DNA of 64,000 nt from Leptasterias polaris (taxonomy: Eukaryota > Echinodermata > Asteroidea > Forcipulatida > Asteriidae), in contig JAZGTN010000073.1 of assembly GCA_037783415.1 (NCBI GenBank), forward strand, positions 5,890,001-5,954,000, in the 5' to 3' direction. The notes below the pieces were generated by a model. That model worked only from the letters and a program-made list of their open reading frames with translations, searched no databases and had not been told where the DNA came from. Both the position numbers and the translations under genes were made by a program. This document shows positions 1 to 12,585 of this stretch, piece by piece. Within the stretch, counting starts at the first letter, position 1; each line of letters begins with the position of its first letter.

Positions 1-270
1 TGTACACACCCTTTAACCCGTGGGTTCCCCACCCCAATGTCTTACCAATGTTGTACACACCCTTTAACCCGTGGGTCCCCCACCCCAATGTCTTACCAAT
101 GTTGTACACACCCTTTAACCCGTGGGTCCCCCACCCCAATGTCTTACCAATGTTGTACACACCCTTTAACCTATGGGTTCCCCACCCCTTAACCTATGGG
201 TTCCCCACCCCAATGTCTTACCAATGTTGTGCACCCCCCTTTAACTTTTGGGTTCCCCTCCCTCACCCCA
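1..270. repeat. 51-bp minisatellite, about five units
   Basis: Units begin at 1, 52, 103 and 154 with TGTACACACCCTTTAACC and continue through a C-rich block to CTTACCAATGT. The last units are shortened and diverge near 180-270. The array continues off the left edge, so its full length is unknown. It lies in a DIS3L2 intron and runs into the C-rich tract before the acceptor at 287-288. The open frame through it is a by-product of the repeat, not a gene. Confidence 0.9.
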
Positions 271-288
271 CCCCACCCCAATTGACAG

Positions 289-2856
289 ACTAGTTGAAGA
301 GTTCATGTTGCTTGCCAACATGGCCGCTGCTCACTGCATCCACGATGCCAACAAGGACACTGCCCTCCTGCGACGTCATCCTCCACCCAAGACCAAAATG
401 ATTGATGACCTGATCGCCATGTGTTCGGAGATCGGACTCAAAGTCGACGGGAGCAGCTCCAAGAGTATTCAGAAATCATTGAACCGGTACCTGGGTCCTC
501 CTGAAGATAAAGCATCGTGGGGAAAAGGCCAGGTCCTGACTTTGATGTACTCAAAACCGATGCAGGTAAGGGGCGGCCAAAATTTTTACTCTTAAAAATG
601 TTCAAGATCTAAGGGAGCACTACTTGCTAGTCAAATGCCTTCTCCTCAGAGTCAAACTTACTTACACATTGTAATGCACCAACAGGCACTACATTGGCTT
701 AGTCAGGAACAGTGTTTATGTGCTGTAACCAGATATGGGTTAACAATTATGTAACTAAAATAAAAAGTGTGTTAGTTATTTTTGCATATTAATGTGAACA
801 AAAATATTTATTTCTAGAGAGCCAAGTATTTCTGTACCGGGACCATTGAAGTTGAGGACCACTATCGTCACTACGCCCTCAATGTCCCCTTCTACACGCA
901 TTTCACGTCACCCATCAGACGTTATGCTGACATCATTGTTCACAGACAACTTGCCGCATCCTTAGGTAACGCTTTGTTGTACCTGCTCTTTTGTTGTCCC
1001 AGTTCAGGATTGTTAGTTGCCAAATTGTGGGGGTTTTTTTTCAAATAAATAAAACGAATTTTCACAGATGGTAAAAATCATCCTGCTGGGAACTGTGTTT
1101 AAAATGTAGAATGTGTGTAAAATGTGTTTAAAATGTCACCATTATGTTAAAAAAAAAAAAGGATGACGAATGTGATTTTTATTGTTCTTGAAAATAATCA
1201 AATTGAAATGAAATTCTTTCTCTATTGTAGTACATCCTCCCAAGATATAAACAAGATCGCTCATTACAGTCGCATCTTGAATGTATTTTTGTGTATTTAT
1301 TTCTCAAGGTGTTGGTCCGGCGTCTCTAAGGGATGAAACGACGATTCAAGACCAAGCTGTGAGATGTAATGAGCGCAAGGATGCGGCCAAGAGAGTCTCA
1401 GATATGAGTGGAGAGATGTTCTTTGCAATATTTGTCCGGGTGAGACTCTTTAAAGTACAAGTATTCCTTAAAAATGGTGGGGGGGGGCAAATGTCATAAA
1501 CCCTGCAAGTAGATGTTTCCCGCTTGTAGAGATGCCCTTAGCACTGTTTGTCTTGTCTTTCATAAGAAAACATTTTCATCTTGAATTTCTTCTTCTTATA
1601 GCCCCTTACCAAGAGTGGCTTGTTTAGGGCAAACCTGCATTTTAAAAAAATCGATAAAAAACTTTAAAACATTGCTTACCGTAAGCAGAGGAAAAGGCAC
1701 GCAAACTTGCCAGCGATTCTTGTCGGTAGATGAGTGACGTAAATCCATTGTGAACACGCACAATACACATACTGTCAAATCTTCATGATCGTTTATGAAA
1801 CTCTGTTTAATCTACGCACATCTGTCTGCTTATTATAATAAGTACATTATAAACTTGCTTAGCTATGAACAGCTTTATGAAATCGGTCCGAAGGCCTCAA
1901 ATTGCATTGTTTCAAGGCCACAAAATAATTTGCTTAAGGGCTGTTGTTTTAAATTAAAGAGGTGCAAAGTGTGAGGACTGAGGGTGTATTTTTTTAATGA
2001 CGCCAAGTAGAAGACTAATGTAACAGCGGCAATGTCTTGAGATGCCACGACACACCAGGCTTTGACACAAGATTGAATCCTTGTTTTGAGAACGTGGCAT
2101 ATGTGTGTGGCCTGATGCTACTAGGTCAACTTTTCCTAACTTGTAATTGATTTGTACTTTTCCTATAGGAGTGTGGCCCCCTGAAGGAGGATGCTATGGT
2201 CATGCAAGTGCTGGATCGTGCTGTTGATGTGCTAGTGATGAATCTAGGGGTGGTCAAACGAGTCTACTGCAATGTAAGCCTCCTCAACAATTTTAGAAAA
2301 ATCCAAATTCTTAACCAAACGAATTATTTGCTGAAATTGAAAAGGCAAACATTCCAAGGACATCACCAGGAATTTATGGCCATGTCCACATTAATGGCTT
2401 GACAGCAGCTATCGCTAGATTGCCCCAAATTTGTGTGCTTCAACGATGTATAGTCGGAGTCACTTGATTCAAACATAGCTCATTATTCATTTTTTTATTT
2501 CTTGTTTTCTTTTTTCTCAGGCACTACCCCTGAAGAGTTTCAATTTTGAGAGGCAAGGCAAGCAGGGCCTGTTGACCATAGTCTGGGAATCAGACGACCT
2601 GCATCCCGAAGAAGAAACACAGATCTTACAGCTGTTCTCATTGGTCAAAGTGGAGCTCAAGACTGGAAAAGAACCACTCAAATTCGCTGTAAGTGAAAAA
2701 ACAAAAATTGAGCACCATATTTTTAAAATTTTCTTCCAATATTGGTTTTTGGTTGTTTTCTTCCTCTCTACAGCGATGTCTGTCAAACAGTTCTCGGTTA
2801 TTAATTTATGGGTTTTTTTTTTTATCTGACAGGCTAACATGATAAGACCAGAGTAG
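289..2856 (+). CDS. DIS3L2: DIS3-like exonuclease 2, C-terminal part (6 exons)
   Basis: DIS3L2 is a cytoplasmic 3'-5' exoribonuclease of the RNase II/RNB family that degrades oligouridylated RNAs. Exons read 289-565, 818-965, 1309-1439, 2169-2273, 2521-2688 and 2833-2856 (TAG), all with GT-AG borders and consistent phase, giving about 283 residues. The first exon opens with [15 protein letters not shown] and contains LLRRHPPP. The second holds the RNB signature [12 protein letters not shown]. The third and fourth finish RNB and lead into the S1-like region ([15 protein letters not shown]). The protein ends in NMIRPE and lacks the long acidic tail of the human protein. The RNB catalytic aspartates and cold-shock domains lie upstream of the window. 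An AATAAA near 4777 is a possible distal poly(A) signal. Confidence 0.93.
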
Positions 2857-5356
2857 TCCTCGGACACTGAACAGAAGTTGTAAGTTGGAAAAAAAACACC
2901 ATGCCAACCAGGATGAGAAATGTCAGACTTTTATCTGAATTCAGTCTGTTTAAGTCGACCTGGTGAAGAAAATCAGCTACTGTTTTTCCACTTTTAAAGA
3001 AAGCCTGCTCTTTGATCTATTTCTCTGGTGCTGAGGACACTGTTCCTAAAAGTTCTGTGAAATCTAATCCCAAGGGTTTACCAAAAGGTGGAAATGCTGT
3101 CATTTCGACATACCTCCTAAAATTTGGATCCTAGTTTCAGACTTTTTCGTCAGCAATGACCTTTGCTGCAACATCTATGCTAGAATGTAGTGTACAATTT
3201 AATATTATGCTTGACAAATGAGGTCACAGGATCAAGTCAATGGTACAGCCCAAATTTCCAAAATGTCAGAGGTCAATAACTGTGACATTATGCCATGTAG
3301 CTTAAATGCAAGAGTTTAAATTATGGGGAAGGGGCCAGTTAAGGCATACCGATTTATTTGTTATCTGAAATGTATTTTACTTTAAATTAATTCCCTGTAA
3401 TTTAAGAATTAATTTAAAATATAAAATGAATTTTAACCCTGTTTATTTTAATAAGAAAATGAATTTAAAACCTGTTTATTTTAATAATATTTTTAAACAT
3501 GCAAATTATTTGAGAGGTTTAGACTCGTATAGTTTAATTGATATTCTTAATTTTTAATTTTTTAAATACAATGTTTTTTTAAACCTCAGAGGAAATTGTC
3601 TCCAAATTCCATTATGTATTTTTAAAGTTTTTTAAAGCCATGTCAGAAAGGGCATTTTTTTCTGGCAACCAACTGCACTGTATGCAAAGGGAACACTTTG
3701 GCAGCACAAGAGACATTCTGTTAGCTGTAACTCAAAATCTAAAGGAACAATAATGAGAACATTTCAATGTGAGTGAATTTCCTTGTTGGAGATTGCCTAG
3801 AACTGGTTGCCTGTAGATATTGCCTCGTATGACATGGCCCTAGTCTGTAACTATTTATGGTTTTTATTTTATGATTTTTATGATATTTTTTTAGGGCGGG
3901 ATTCAAAATTCAAAAAATTGAAGTAAAATGACAAATAAAACAAAATTAACTGTAATAGATGAAAGCCTTAAAAGGGTTTTTTAAAAAAAAATCAAAAAAA
4001 ATCAGGGGTGCACTATTGGGGGTTGGGTTGGGTCTACCTTAAAGCTTGCCGATGATATTCTTTATTCTAAAGGAGCATACTGGTTTACTATCTACGTAAT
4101 TTAGTGGTGTGGAGTAATATACAATAGTTTTTAGATGGCGCTCATTTTTAAAAGATCATCAAAATGTCACATTTTTCCTGAGAAATTATTAAAAGACAAA
4201 AGCAGCCTAAGATCAGCGATACGCTTTGTCAAATTGAATTTGAGTCGATTTTGGTGCAGTTATTATCTTTTTTACAGCTGAAAGTAAAACTTACTCCAAA
4301 GATCATGTGATTTATCCGCACCCAAAATCACCCAAAATCCGGTTTAGATAAATCACATTACCTGAACATTTTTGAAAAGTACTCGGCCAAATTTAATGTT
4401 TTTTTGCGGGTTTTTTTTTTAACTGTGTCACTCCTGGAAGACCTTCAGAGTCATGTGTTTGTTTGTTTTGTAGCCACAAATATTTCCAGTTGGAAAAAAG
4501 GGACGCATTCAGCGCAATCTAGCTTGGTGTCGGGTCACGACACTAGCTTTTTTTGAGATATGGTGGAGTGCAGTGTCTGAGTGTATACGGAAATTTACTC
4601 TAACCTATACAGTGTCATGCACTGTGTCTACCATATTCAAAATGGCTTGCGGCATTACAATATCACCGGTGTTGCAATTACCATACCGCTCCATATTTAC
4701 GAACCATGGCATTGACTGTGAATATTGAATCATATACCCAAACTTTTATTATCAAACTGTGAGCCAGGTGTACATCAATAAAGATCATTATTATCTGCTA
4801 TTCATCTTAACCCTTTGGTGCAGAACGTGTTAACAAAAAAAATATACTGTGCGGGCTCCACCAAAATCACTCTCCGTCAATATTTTACGCCGAGGTTTAA
4901 CGTAGACCCTGATACTGGCTCGGTGGTGTTTACCCCTCACTGCAAAGGGGTCCACGCAACCAAGTTTTACGTTAGTTTCATGAATTAAACCCCGGGATTT
5001 TACGGGAATTTTCTTGTGCATAATACAGTTTATTTATGCAAACTTCGGCAGTTACGGGCAACCCTATTCTTTACTGCTCGCAGATGCCAGAATTTCCTTC
5101 ATTTTTGATAATTGCTTATCCACCAAATGAACTTAGCTATATGAATATTTGTAGCACGTTTTATAATCGGGCGAGAACTTTGGGGAAATACGGGGCACCG
5201 CACTATGGCCCGGTCAGTTCAAAAGAAGCCCGGGCCCCGATAGCTCAAACATTCGTCAAGAGAAGAACCACACCATAAACTCCAGCTCACAATTCCTACA
5301 TTGTCGACTCCTGTGACGGAGGTAGAACCATGGCGGCTAAACTGACTCCCAGACTG

Positions 5357-5389
<33 letters not shown>

Positions 5390-6796
5390 GTGATATGTAG
5401 GTGGAAGTTTATTGATTAGCAACAGAAGGGTTGGACCCTGGAGGAAAGGTTGGACGTAGAGAAATTTAAATATGTTCGGTTGAGCGACCATGGGCGAATA
5501 AGAACATATTTATTTGTTTTCTTCACGGTGCATGAGCACGCATGAGGGCGTGCTATGGTATGCAATGCACTGTTCATTAGGGTGGGATTTTCAAAGGTCT
5601 TCACTTCACGTTGGTACGGCACTATCATCACAGCTATTTCAAAAATACTCTCACGTATTGTCACGGATATCACACGATCGACAAAGCCTGTGTGTTTGAT
5701 CTAAAGCATAAAAAGCAGATGACAGGTCAAGCATGACCAGAAAAAGTAACCTTGCAGTGCGTTTGCTCGGAGTTGTTGTTTTGCACACACGGAGAGGGGC
5801 TTCGGCTATTTCTGTGCAGTGACTACATTTTTTGTTTGCTGATTGGAGAGGAATATCTTCGGTGAGTGACTGCCTCTTATAATGTTCTCCTCTTCGTTGT
5901 CTTATCATGTTAAATAAAATGGACTGCCCAGATAAGCCGCGGGTGTACAATGTTCAGGCTGCGAATGTATTTTCAAGGCCAAAATATTAATCCCAAAACT
6001 AACTTAAATCACTGTGGACTTAAATACTCGAGTCCATAGGACTAGTCCACGGCCAGGGGATGTGAAATGTCTGTTTTTACCGTGGACAATATATTTTTCA
6101 CTGTTGTATTCTGTGATCACATTCGCTCGATGAGCCATTGTGACCGGGATCTTGTGCTGGGTGCATGCTCCTACTCCAAGAGAACGGTGAGACCAACCGG
6201 TATTCGGGTAGTGCCGAAGAGACTCGCACCTTTCTGGTGCAATTTTCAGGTATGGTTAAAATGTGTCCATCTGTATTACAAAGTCATAACCATGGGTTGC
6301 ATTTCACCATAGCATATCAAGATCATTGTTCTAAAATGTGATTTCCAGTATTGGTAAGTCCTTGCAAACTTGGCCACTTTTGACTATCGGGTGATCGGGG
6401 AGGGGGGGGGGGGGGTGCTTGGAGGCACGATCGAGAGGCAAATCCGGGACTATACAGTCACTAGTTAAATCTCATTGACCAATTAAAGTCTAAATCTCTT
6501 GTGTGCATCGAAACTCGTATGTAGACTACATTTGTGACATTACCCAGCAACACGTAGAAAAAAACTATCGAGTAAAATAATCTGGTTCTAGAATAAGGGG
6601 ATCCGAAAGTGCGATCAAAGTCTATATTGTTATGCAATACGACCATGCAAATTGATGTAGTCCATCTCCTTTGGAAGTTTTTGATACAGGAAATGGGATT
6701 TTAAAAATGAGAAATGTATACTTTTCTTCATAAAAAATTATGTCAACCAACAAATATATTCAATCTTGATGTTGTTCATTCGAAAATAGATTGGCA
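2857..6796. other. Gene-poor spacer after DIS3L2
   Basis: AT-rich DNA, presumably DIS3L2 3' UTR followed by intergenic sequence. I see no conserved protein. It holds T-rich runs (3390-3660), a 30-base C run at 5358-5387 and a G run near 6400-6415. Short open frames at 4830-6650 on both strands have no recognisable domains and no splice-consistent partners. The last few hundred bases should hold the promoter of the GH31 gene, but I could not place a clear core element. Confidence 0.6.
5358..5387. repeat. Poly(C) tract, 30 bases
   Basis: An uninterrupted run of C, one of several long C or G homopolymers in this window. The exact length may be affected by sequencing error. Confidence 0.85.
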
Positions 6797-9700
6797 ATGG
6801 CTTCAACAGCAACATATAGCCTTTGGCGGGTGTGCATCTTGGTAACGATGCTTCTCTCTTGCATACCAAGGCAATCTCAGGCTAGTTTTACTTTCTCGTT
6901 GGATGGCCAGAGTTTGAGCGTGCACGTGGACGGCATTCAGGTACGCATCGTCAGTTATGTACATTACATATTATCTTTACAGACATTACTCATCGTTAAG
7001 TCTAGTCAAGTCTCATCATTATCGTGGATCTCTCATCCTGCTGCATTTATCCCCACAGGTAATCGCCCATACTCCCGGCAACCCCTTCCTGTTCGTTGGG
7101 AGTGGGCAGTCCTCATTCGAGGGCCACCTCGGTAATTTCATCATCAAGGACTACGTGGAGGAACGAATTGCACTGGATAATTTCACTGTCATCGATGAGT
7201 CAGAAGAGATGATGCGAGTCCAGTTCCATAGAGATGGACTTATGAAGGTAAGGTGCTAGAATGGTAGTGTAAGACCCAACAGAGCTTGGAACCAGTATTC
7301 AGGAAAAGTGCTTACTGGTGTGTGTTTACCGAGTTGTGTGACCCCCAGAGATGAACAATCATCGAGCTTGATAGCAGAGGGATAGGCCTAATGGGAGGGT
7401 TAATGTGGCGTGTTGTAGCGGAGCACTCAGCTCTGGTGTTTCTGATCAGCAGAGTGAGTGTTCGAGTCTCGGTCAAGGCACTGGTGTCCTTGAGCAAGAT
7501 ACTTTACTATAATTGCTTTGGTCTTCGGATGGGACATTAAGCCGTAGGTCCCATGTATAGAAATATTAATTGGTATAGCGCACATACAAAAACACTATAA
7601 CAAGAGTAGGGGTTAACCCTGGTGTTTATGGTTCACGTAGCAAGAACCATTTTACAGGTTTCCTCAGGCTTGCGAGCTATACAGTGATTAAGTTAGAATG
7701 CTTATGAGGCATTCTTGGTTTCATAACCAGAAATATGTAATACTGTTATAAACATTATTCAGTCTATCACAATTTGTAGAACTGCAGTTCAATTTAATGT
7801 CATTTTTTGTATCAGGCGAAGTGCATGAGTGAACGGTGTGTCAATAAGGGAGTTTTTCTTTAAAGCTTAAAATCTTATGATGTTACAGACAACGGTTACT
7901 TTTACTGAAGAGAGCAGCAGTCTCAGTGACGTCATAACTTTTGAGGACCTCCCCGGTGACGTCAATCACGTTTGGGTACGACTACTTGCCGATGACAAAG
8001 AGCACGTTTACGGTGCTGGGGAGCAGTTTTCCTACTTTGACCTCAGAGGTCACAACTTCCCATTGTGGATTCAAGAGCAGGTATGACCTTCCGGTGTAGT
8101 CTAAACACTTTGCATATTGTTATTCTGCTTACGGTGCACCCACTTTTGTGGGATTTAGAGGTAGCTCTTCATGCATAATTCCTGATTAATTTTTGAATAA
8201 TAATTTGTCACAACTTGTTTCCACAAACTCATTAGGGCGTTGGGCGTAACAAAACCACAGAAGTAACGTTCGAGGCGGACCGACGAGACGGTGGTGGCGG
8301 GGACTATCATACCACCTACTGGGCCGAACCCACCTTCACATCCTCAAAGAAATACTGCTGCCACTTCGACACCACTAGCTACTCTGAGTTGGATTTCCGT
8401 CATCCAGATTTTCACGAGGTCCAGATCTGGAGCAATAAGCCCGGCAAGATCTTCTTCGGGGTGAGCGACACGTTTACCGGCCTAGTCGGGAAATTGACGG
8501 AGTTCCTTGGTCGGCAGCCTGTCTTACCGGAGTGGACTTATGACGGCGCCATATTGGGTGTCCAAGGAGGGACGGCGGCCATGTTGGATTACCTGAAAGA
8601 TGCACAGGTATAAAAGAGTTGATTTTGACCTCAAATCACATTTCTGAAGAAAAAGATTCTGCCGTATCGGTCAGATTAAGAACCCAGGGTAAATATCTAC
8701 TATCATACCACTGTATATATTTTGAAAGTATTATTTCTTTATGTTCCAGGGAAATTCAACCCATGTGACCGGTTTGTGGATTCAAGATTGGGTGGGTCGT
8801 ATCAAGACTTCATTCGGATCAAGATTATTTTGGAATTGGGAGTGGGATAAGAAACAGTATCCCGACTTGGACACAGAGATTGTGAAATTGAAGGCACAAG
8901 GAGTGAGGGTCTTCGCCTACATCAACCCAAACCTGAACCGTGAGGGAGACCTATTCAAGGAGGCAAAAGAGAATGGTCTGCTGGTCAAGAATTCCGTGGG
9001 AGATACCTACATCGTGGATTATGGGGAGTTCTTTTGTGGTATTGTTGATTTGACCAACCCGACAGCAGTAGAGTGGTATAAGGGCGTTATCAAACGTAAC
9101 ATGATTGACTTGGGGTTTGGTGGATGGATGGCGGACTTTGGGGAGTACCTCCCGACAGATGCCGTGTTTTACGGCGGACAGGCTGGGGAGGCACTCCACA
9201 ACCAGTGGCCCGTGCTGTGGGCTAAACTCAACCGTGAGGTGGTGGAGGAGTCGGGCATGGTGGGTGATATCTTGATTTGGATGAGGGCTGGATTTAGCGG
9301 TTCTCAGGAACACACCATCGTCACTTGGGCGGGAGATCAGTTTGTGGATTTCAGCCTTGCAGATGGGTTGGCATCAGTCATTCCGGCCGCTCTGTCGCTT
9401 GGCATGACCGGGTTTGGGCTGACGCATTTCGACGTTGGAGGGTTCACGTCGCTGTTCGGCATCGGTCGGACCGAAGAGCTTCTTCTACGTTACGCCGAGT
9501 TTGCAGCCTTCACGCCCGTCATGAGAACTCACGAAGGAAATAGGCCCAAGGAAAACTGGCAGTTTTATTCGAGCACGGAGACAAGCGTCAAGTTTGCCCA
9601 CCAGAGCAAAATATTCAGCATACTGAAGAACTACACAATATATGTAGTCCAAGAAAATACCGATTACGGTATTCCAGCTCAACGACCTCTATTCATGCAT

Positions 9701-10458
9701 TATGCAAATGATGAGCGGTCTTTCACTATTAAATATGAATATTTATATGGCCGTGACCTTTTGGTTGCCCCTGTTTATGACGAAGGGGTGGATACGTGGT
9801 GGGTGTACCTCCCCCCTGACAACTGGGTGTTTCTCTGGGACGGTAAAGAGTACAGCGGTGGTAGAGACGTCAAAGTATCAGCTCCATTGGGACAAATTCC
9901 TGTTTTCTATAGGAAGGGTTCCCCTTGGACTCAAGTCTTTCAGGAAATTGCAAAAAGTAAGGACCGGTATGTAAATCGATTTATTTGCATTTTTCTTTTT
10001 AGATTTTGTGAATATTCATCATAATTACCATCACATTACCATAACACTCATGAAGGGATCAAGAAGAGTAGATTCCCCGGGTTACTTATTAGGCTGAATA
10101 TTCATGGCAGTTTGGCACGTATTTCTAACTTCCCATTGAAAATAGGGGCACAAGAGAATTTTTGACAAGTTTTATCTGGAGCATGGCTCCATAAAGAGGC
10201 GTGGCCCCTTAGAGAGGCGTGGCCAAAGGCGTGGTCAATTACCTATAATAATTATTCAATCTTTGTTCATAATCCAATGTGTGCATTTTGACGCCATCGT
10301 TGTAATCGCATTTTTTTTGTCACCGTCCATGTTTTTATTTTGCAGTCAAAGACTTTAAATCGAGCAGTAGCAGAGTGCTCAGCGTTGAATTGCTTGCACT
10401 GATGGCAATCGTTCTCGTGGGGGGATGGTTCACTTGTAGACGGCCAGGATCGACCTAA
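6797..10458 (+). CDS. GH31 sulfoquinovosidase-like enzyme, signal peptide and C-terminal anchor
   Basis: Exons: 6797-6940, 7059-7247, 7889-8080, 8236-8607, 8750-9956 and 10346-10458 (TAA), about 738 residues. The start at 6797 gives a signal peptide (residues 12-23 hydrophobic). The core resembles Escherichia coli YihQ, which cleaves sulfoquinovose from sulfolipid-derived glycosides. By family knowledge the YihQ nucleophile is D405 and the acid/base D472. The matching residues here are D428 (in WMADFGEYLP) and D495 (in WAGDQ). The sulfonate-binding Q288, R301 and W304 match Q311, R324 and W327 in IQDWVGRIKTSFGSRLFW. Position Y508 is F531. The offset of 23 is constant across all six sites. The last exon adds a hydrophobic stretch (about 712-731) followed by CRR, suggesting a type I membrane anchor. 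Substrate is inferred; another GH31 specificity is possible. A second donor at 9967 would give a short tail without an anchor. AATAAA occurs near 10682. Confidence 0.9.
7400..7625 (+). repeat. tRNA-derived SINE in GH31 intron 2
   Basis: The sequence has a B-box-like GTTCGAGTCTC at about 7460. It continues with CCTTGAGCAAGATACTTTAC, a core also present on the opposite strand in the SINE at 45713-46063. The A box is weak, so the 5' border is approximate. The rest of the intron, 7626-7888, shows nothing recognisable. Confidence 0.55.
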
Positions 10459-12459
10459 TTGTCAGAGTGCACCATGTGCCCTTTTCAATCACTCTACCTC
10501 CTCGTTGAAGACCATAAGACGAGCCTCGCTGTCTTTGATATAAAAAAACAGTTCACTATACCGTGTTTAATTAACGACACATTTCCTTCAGACTTGTTTA
10601 CTGCCCGACTAAATAATAATTGACACTCAGCTGTGAGAAGTTTATTTCAATGTTTGACAATCTCCACGGATATCTTACAAAGAATAAATAGAACATAAAG
10701 ACGGATATTAGAATTACATAAAGACAATGTGAATCTAAGGCATTGCTGAGCTAAACAAAAACTTATTTTTAATTGCATCAAAATAAACAACATAATGATT
10801 TAAAGTATTAATCCTTCTTCTCTTTCGTTCGTATGAGTCTCAAACTCGTAAGGATTCTCGTATAGGAAAGTCATCCTGCGGGAAGTTTCAAACACAAGAC
10901 CTGAATGGATATTGCATAATTTATTTAAAGATTTTATAATTTTTTATTTTTTTAAGAATACGAATCTTTACACGCTGCAGTTAATTGAAGAGTATTGCAT
11001 AATTTGTTTACAGCCTAGCTCACAGCTAAACAGTATGAGTTAATCATTTTTCTGCGATTGCTCCACAACCAGAATAAAATAAATAATAAATAATATGGTA
11101 TATTGTTTTCCTTTTTGTTTTAAAGTTTAGTAAACTGTGTTCCATATTTTCATGTAATAATACTGTCAGACTTATTATAAACATATTATGAGAAGATGTT
11201 GGTGATCTATTTTTTATTAAACTTGATTGAGAACACAGAAATTAACAGAACCAGCAACATGCAAACAATTTTTGATCGATTTGATTTATGGACATCTGAA
11301 ATTACCATGTGCTAAACCCAGCAAGTGTTTTTATATGGACATGACTTTTGCTAAGAACGTACCCTGCTCCACTAATTAATTAATTACAACTGTCTGGTCA
11401 TAGAACTTCAATCAAGGGAAGTCCTCAAAATACTTGGCAATAAAGTGACAACAAATTAAATCTGAAATATGTACACACACCAACGATCGTCAGTAATGCC
11501 AGTGGATGGTTAGTTAACTATACCTAAGAAGATTTGGACGAGAAATCAGAAAACCTCAGCAATAATTTTTATGTTGGTTTTATTTGACAACTATTAGAAT
11601 AAGCTGTTCCAGTCGGGCACGCATACAAAAAAAGAGCCTGTTTATTATGTAAGATTATTATAAGCAACAGTTATGACTGAGACGTTCAATCACGCCCTAC
11701 GGTTGGTATGTAGTTTCTGTCTGTGTAAAATGGGGGCGCTGTTTTCATTTGTGCAAGTTTCTCTAGCTTAAGGACAAAACAAAATAATGGAATTGAATCA
11801 TAACAATACAAGGCAATAACTCGAACTTTAAAGTGGATTTTCTCGACATTGAATCAAGAGAGACAGTATTAATATCTCCAAATTAGAGTCGCCCAGTAGA
11901 GGGCGCTGTAATCTTATTTATGACAGCAGACGGTTATTGTGATCAAAACATTGTGTAAAAAACAACCCAGTATGGTTTCATTTGAATGAATTTACATTTT
12001 CAAATACATCTAGATTTAAATAAATATATTTAGATACATATTATTTGATAGAAATTCATGTGATACTTTTAGAACTGAATTTACACTTTTACTTTCTAAA
12101 TTTCTACCTCCATGGTAAAAAAAACCATGATTTTATTTAGACCGGTTTGAGAATCTAGTTTTTAGCTCTTCAATAAGCTACAAAGTTCACATTTTGTGTG
12201 TTCAAGAACTGTACCGTATAAACAGTGTTTACAATTTTGTTGTACGCGTACAATATTCATTTATGATGATTTATTTACAAATTCATTGAACCGTGAAACC
12301 AGATCACCAAATCCCGCCCATTCTATAACCCCACTCATTGATTGGCTACCGAACAGCTCTCTCCATATTCAGTATGCCCAGTCAACCACTACGCACAAAT
12401 TATTGAATTATTCATGATTTAAAAGACCTCAAAACATAGCTGCAGTTTCACTTCGTTCT
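10459..12459. other. 3' flank of the GH31 gene and upstream region of MTHFR
   Basis: AT-rich sequence. The GH31 3' UTR probably ends near the AATAAA at about 10682. No open frame with recognisable content is visible from 10700 to 12459. The final part should contain the MTHFR promoter, but no TATA box is convincing. Confidence 0.5.
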
Positions 12460-12585
12460 CTTTCGTGGTTAAACGGCCATGCCGTGCAGACAACGACAGA
12501 ACACCGTGCGGAGCTTTCGGTTGCAGACGACAGTGCATTTTGACGTACGCATTATTTGTGACTTGGTGAAATCTTATCGAAAAAG
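12460..12585 (+). other. MTHFR: Probable 5' noncoding first exon of MTHFR
   Basis: A more GC-rich patch ends in CGAAAAAG followed by a good donor, GTGAGC, at 12586. The next acceptor is TTTTCAG at 13737-13743, and 53 bases later comes the MTHFR start codon. This would make a spliced 5' UTR with an intron of about 1.16 kb. The left border (transcription start) is a guess. Confidence 0.4.

Noticed and set aside
5036..6312. Several 60-100 codon frames on both strands
   Set aside because: One is produced by the poly(C) tract (a glycine run), and the rest show no protein-like pattern or splicing logic.
8951..9682. Antisense and shifted frames over the GH31 exon
   Set aside because: Shadows of the conserved coding frame.
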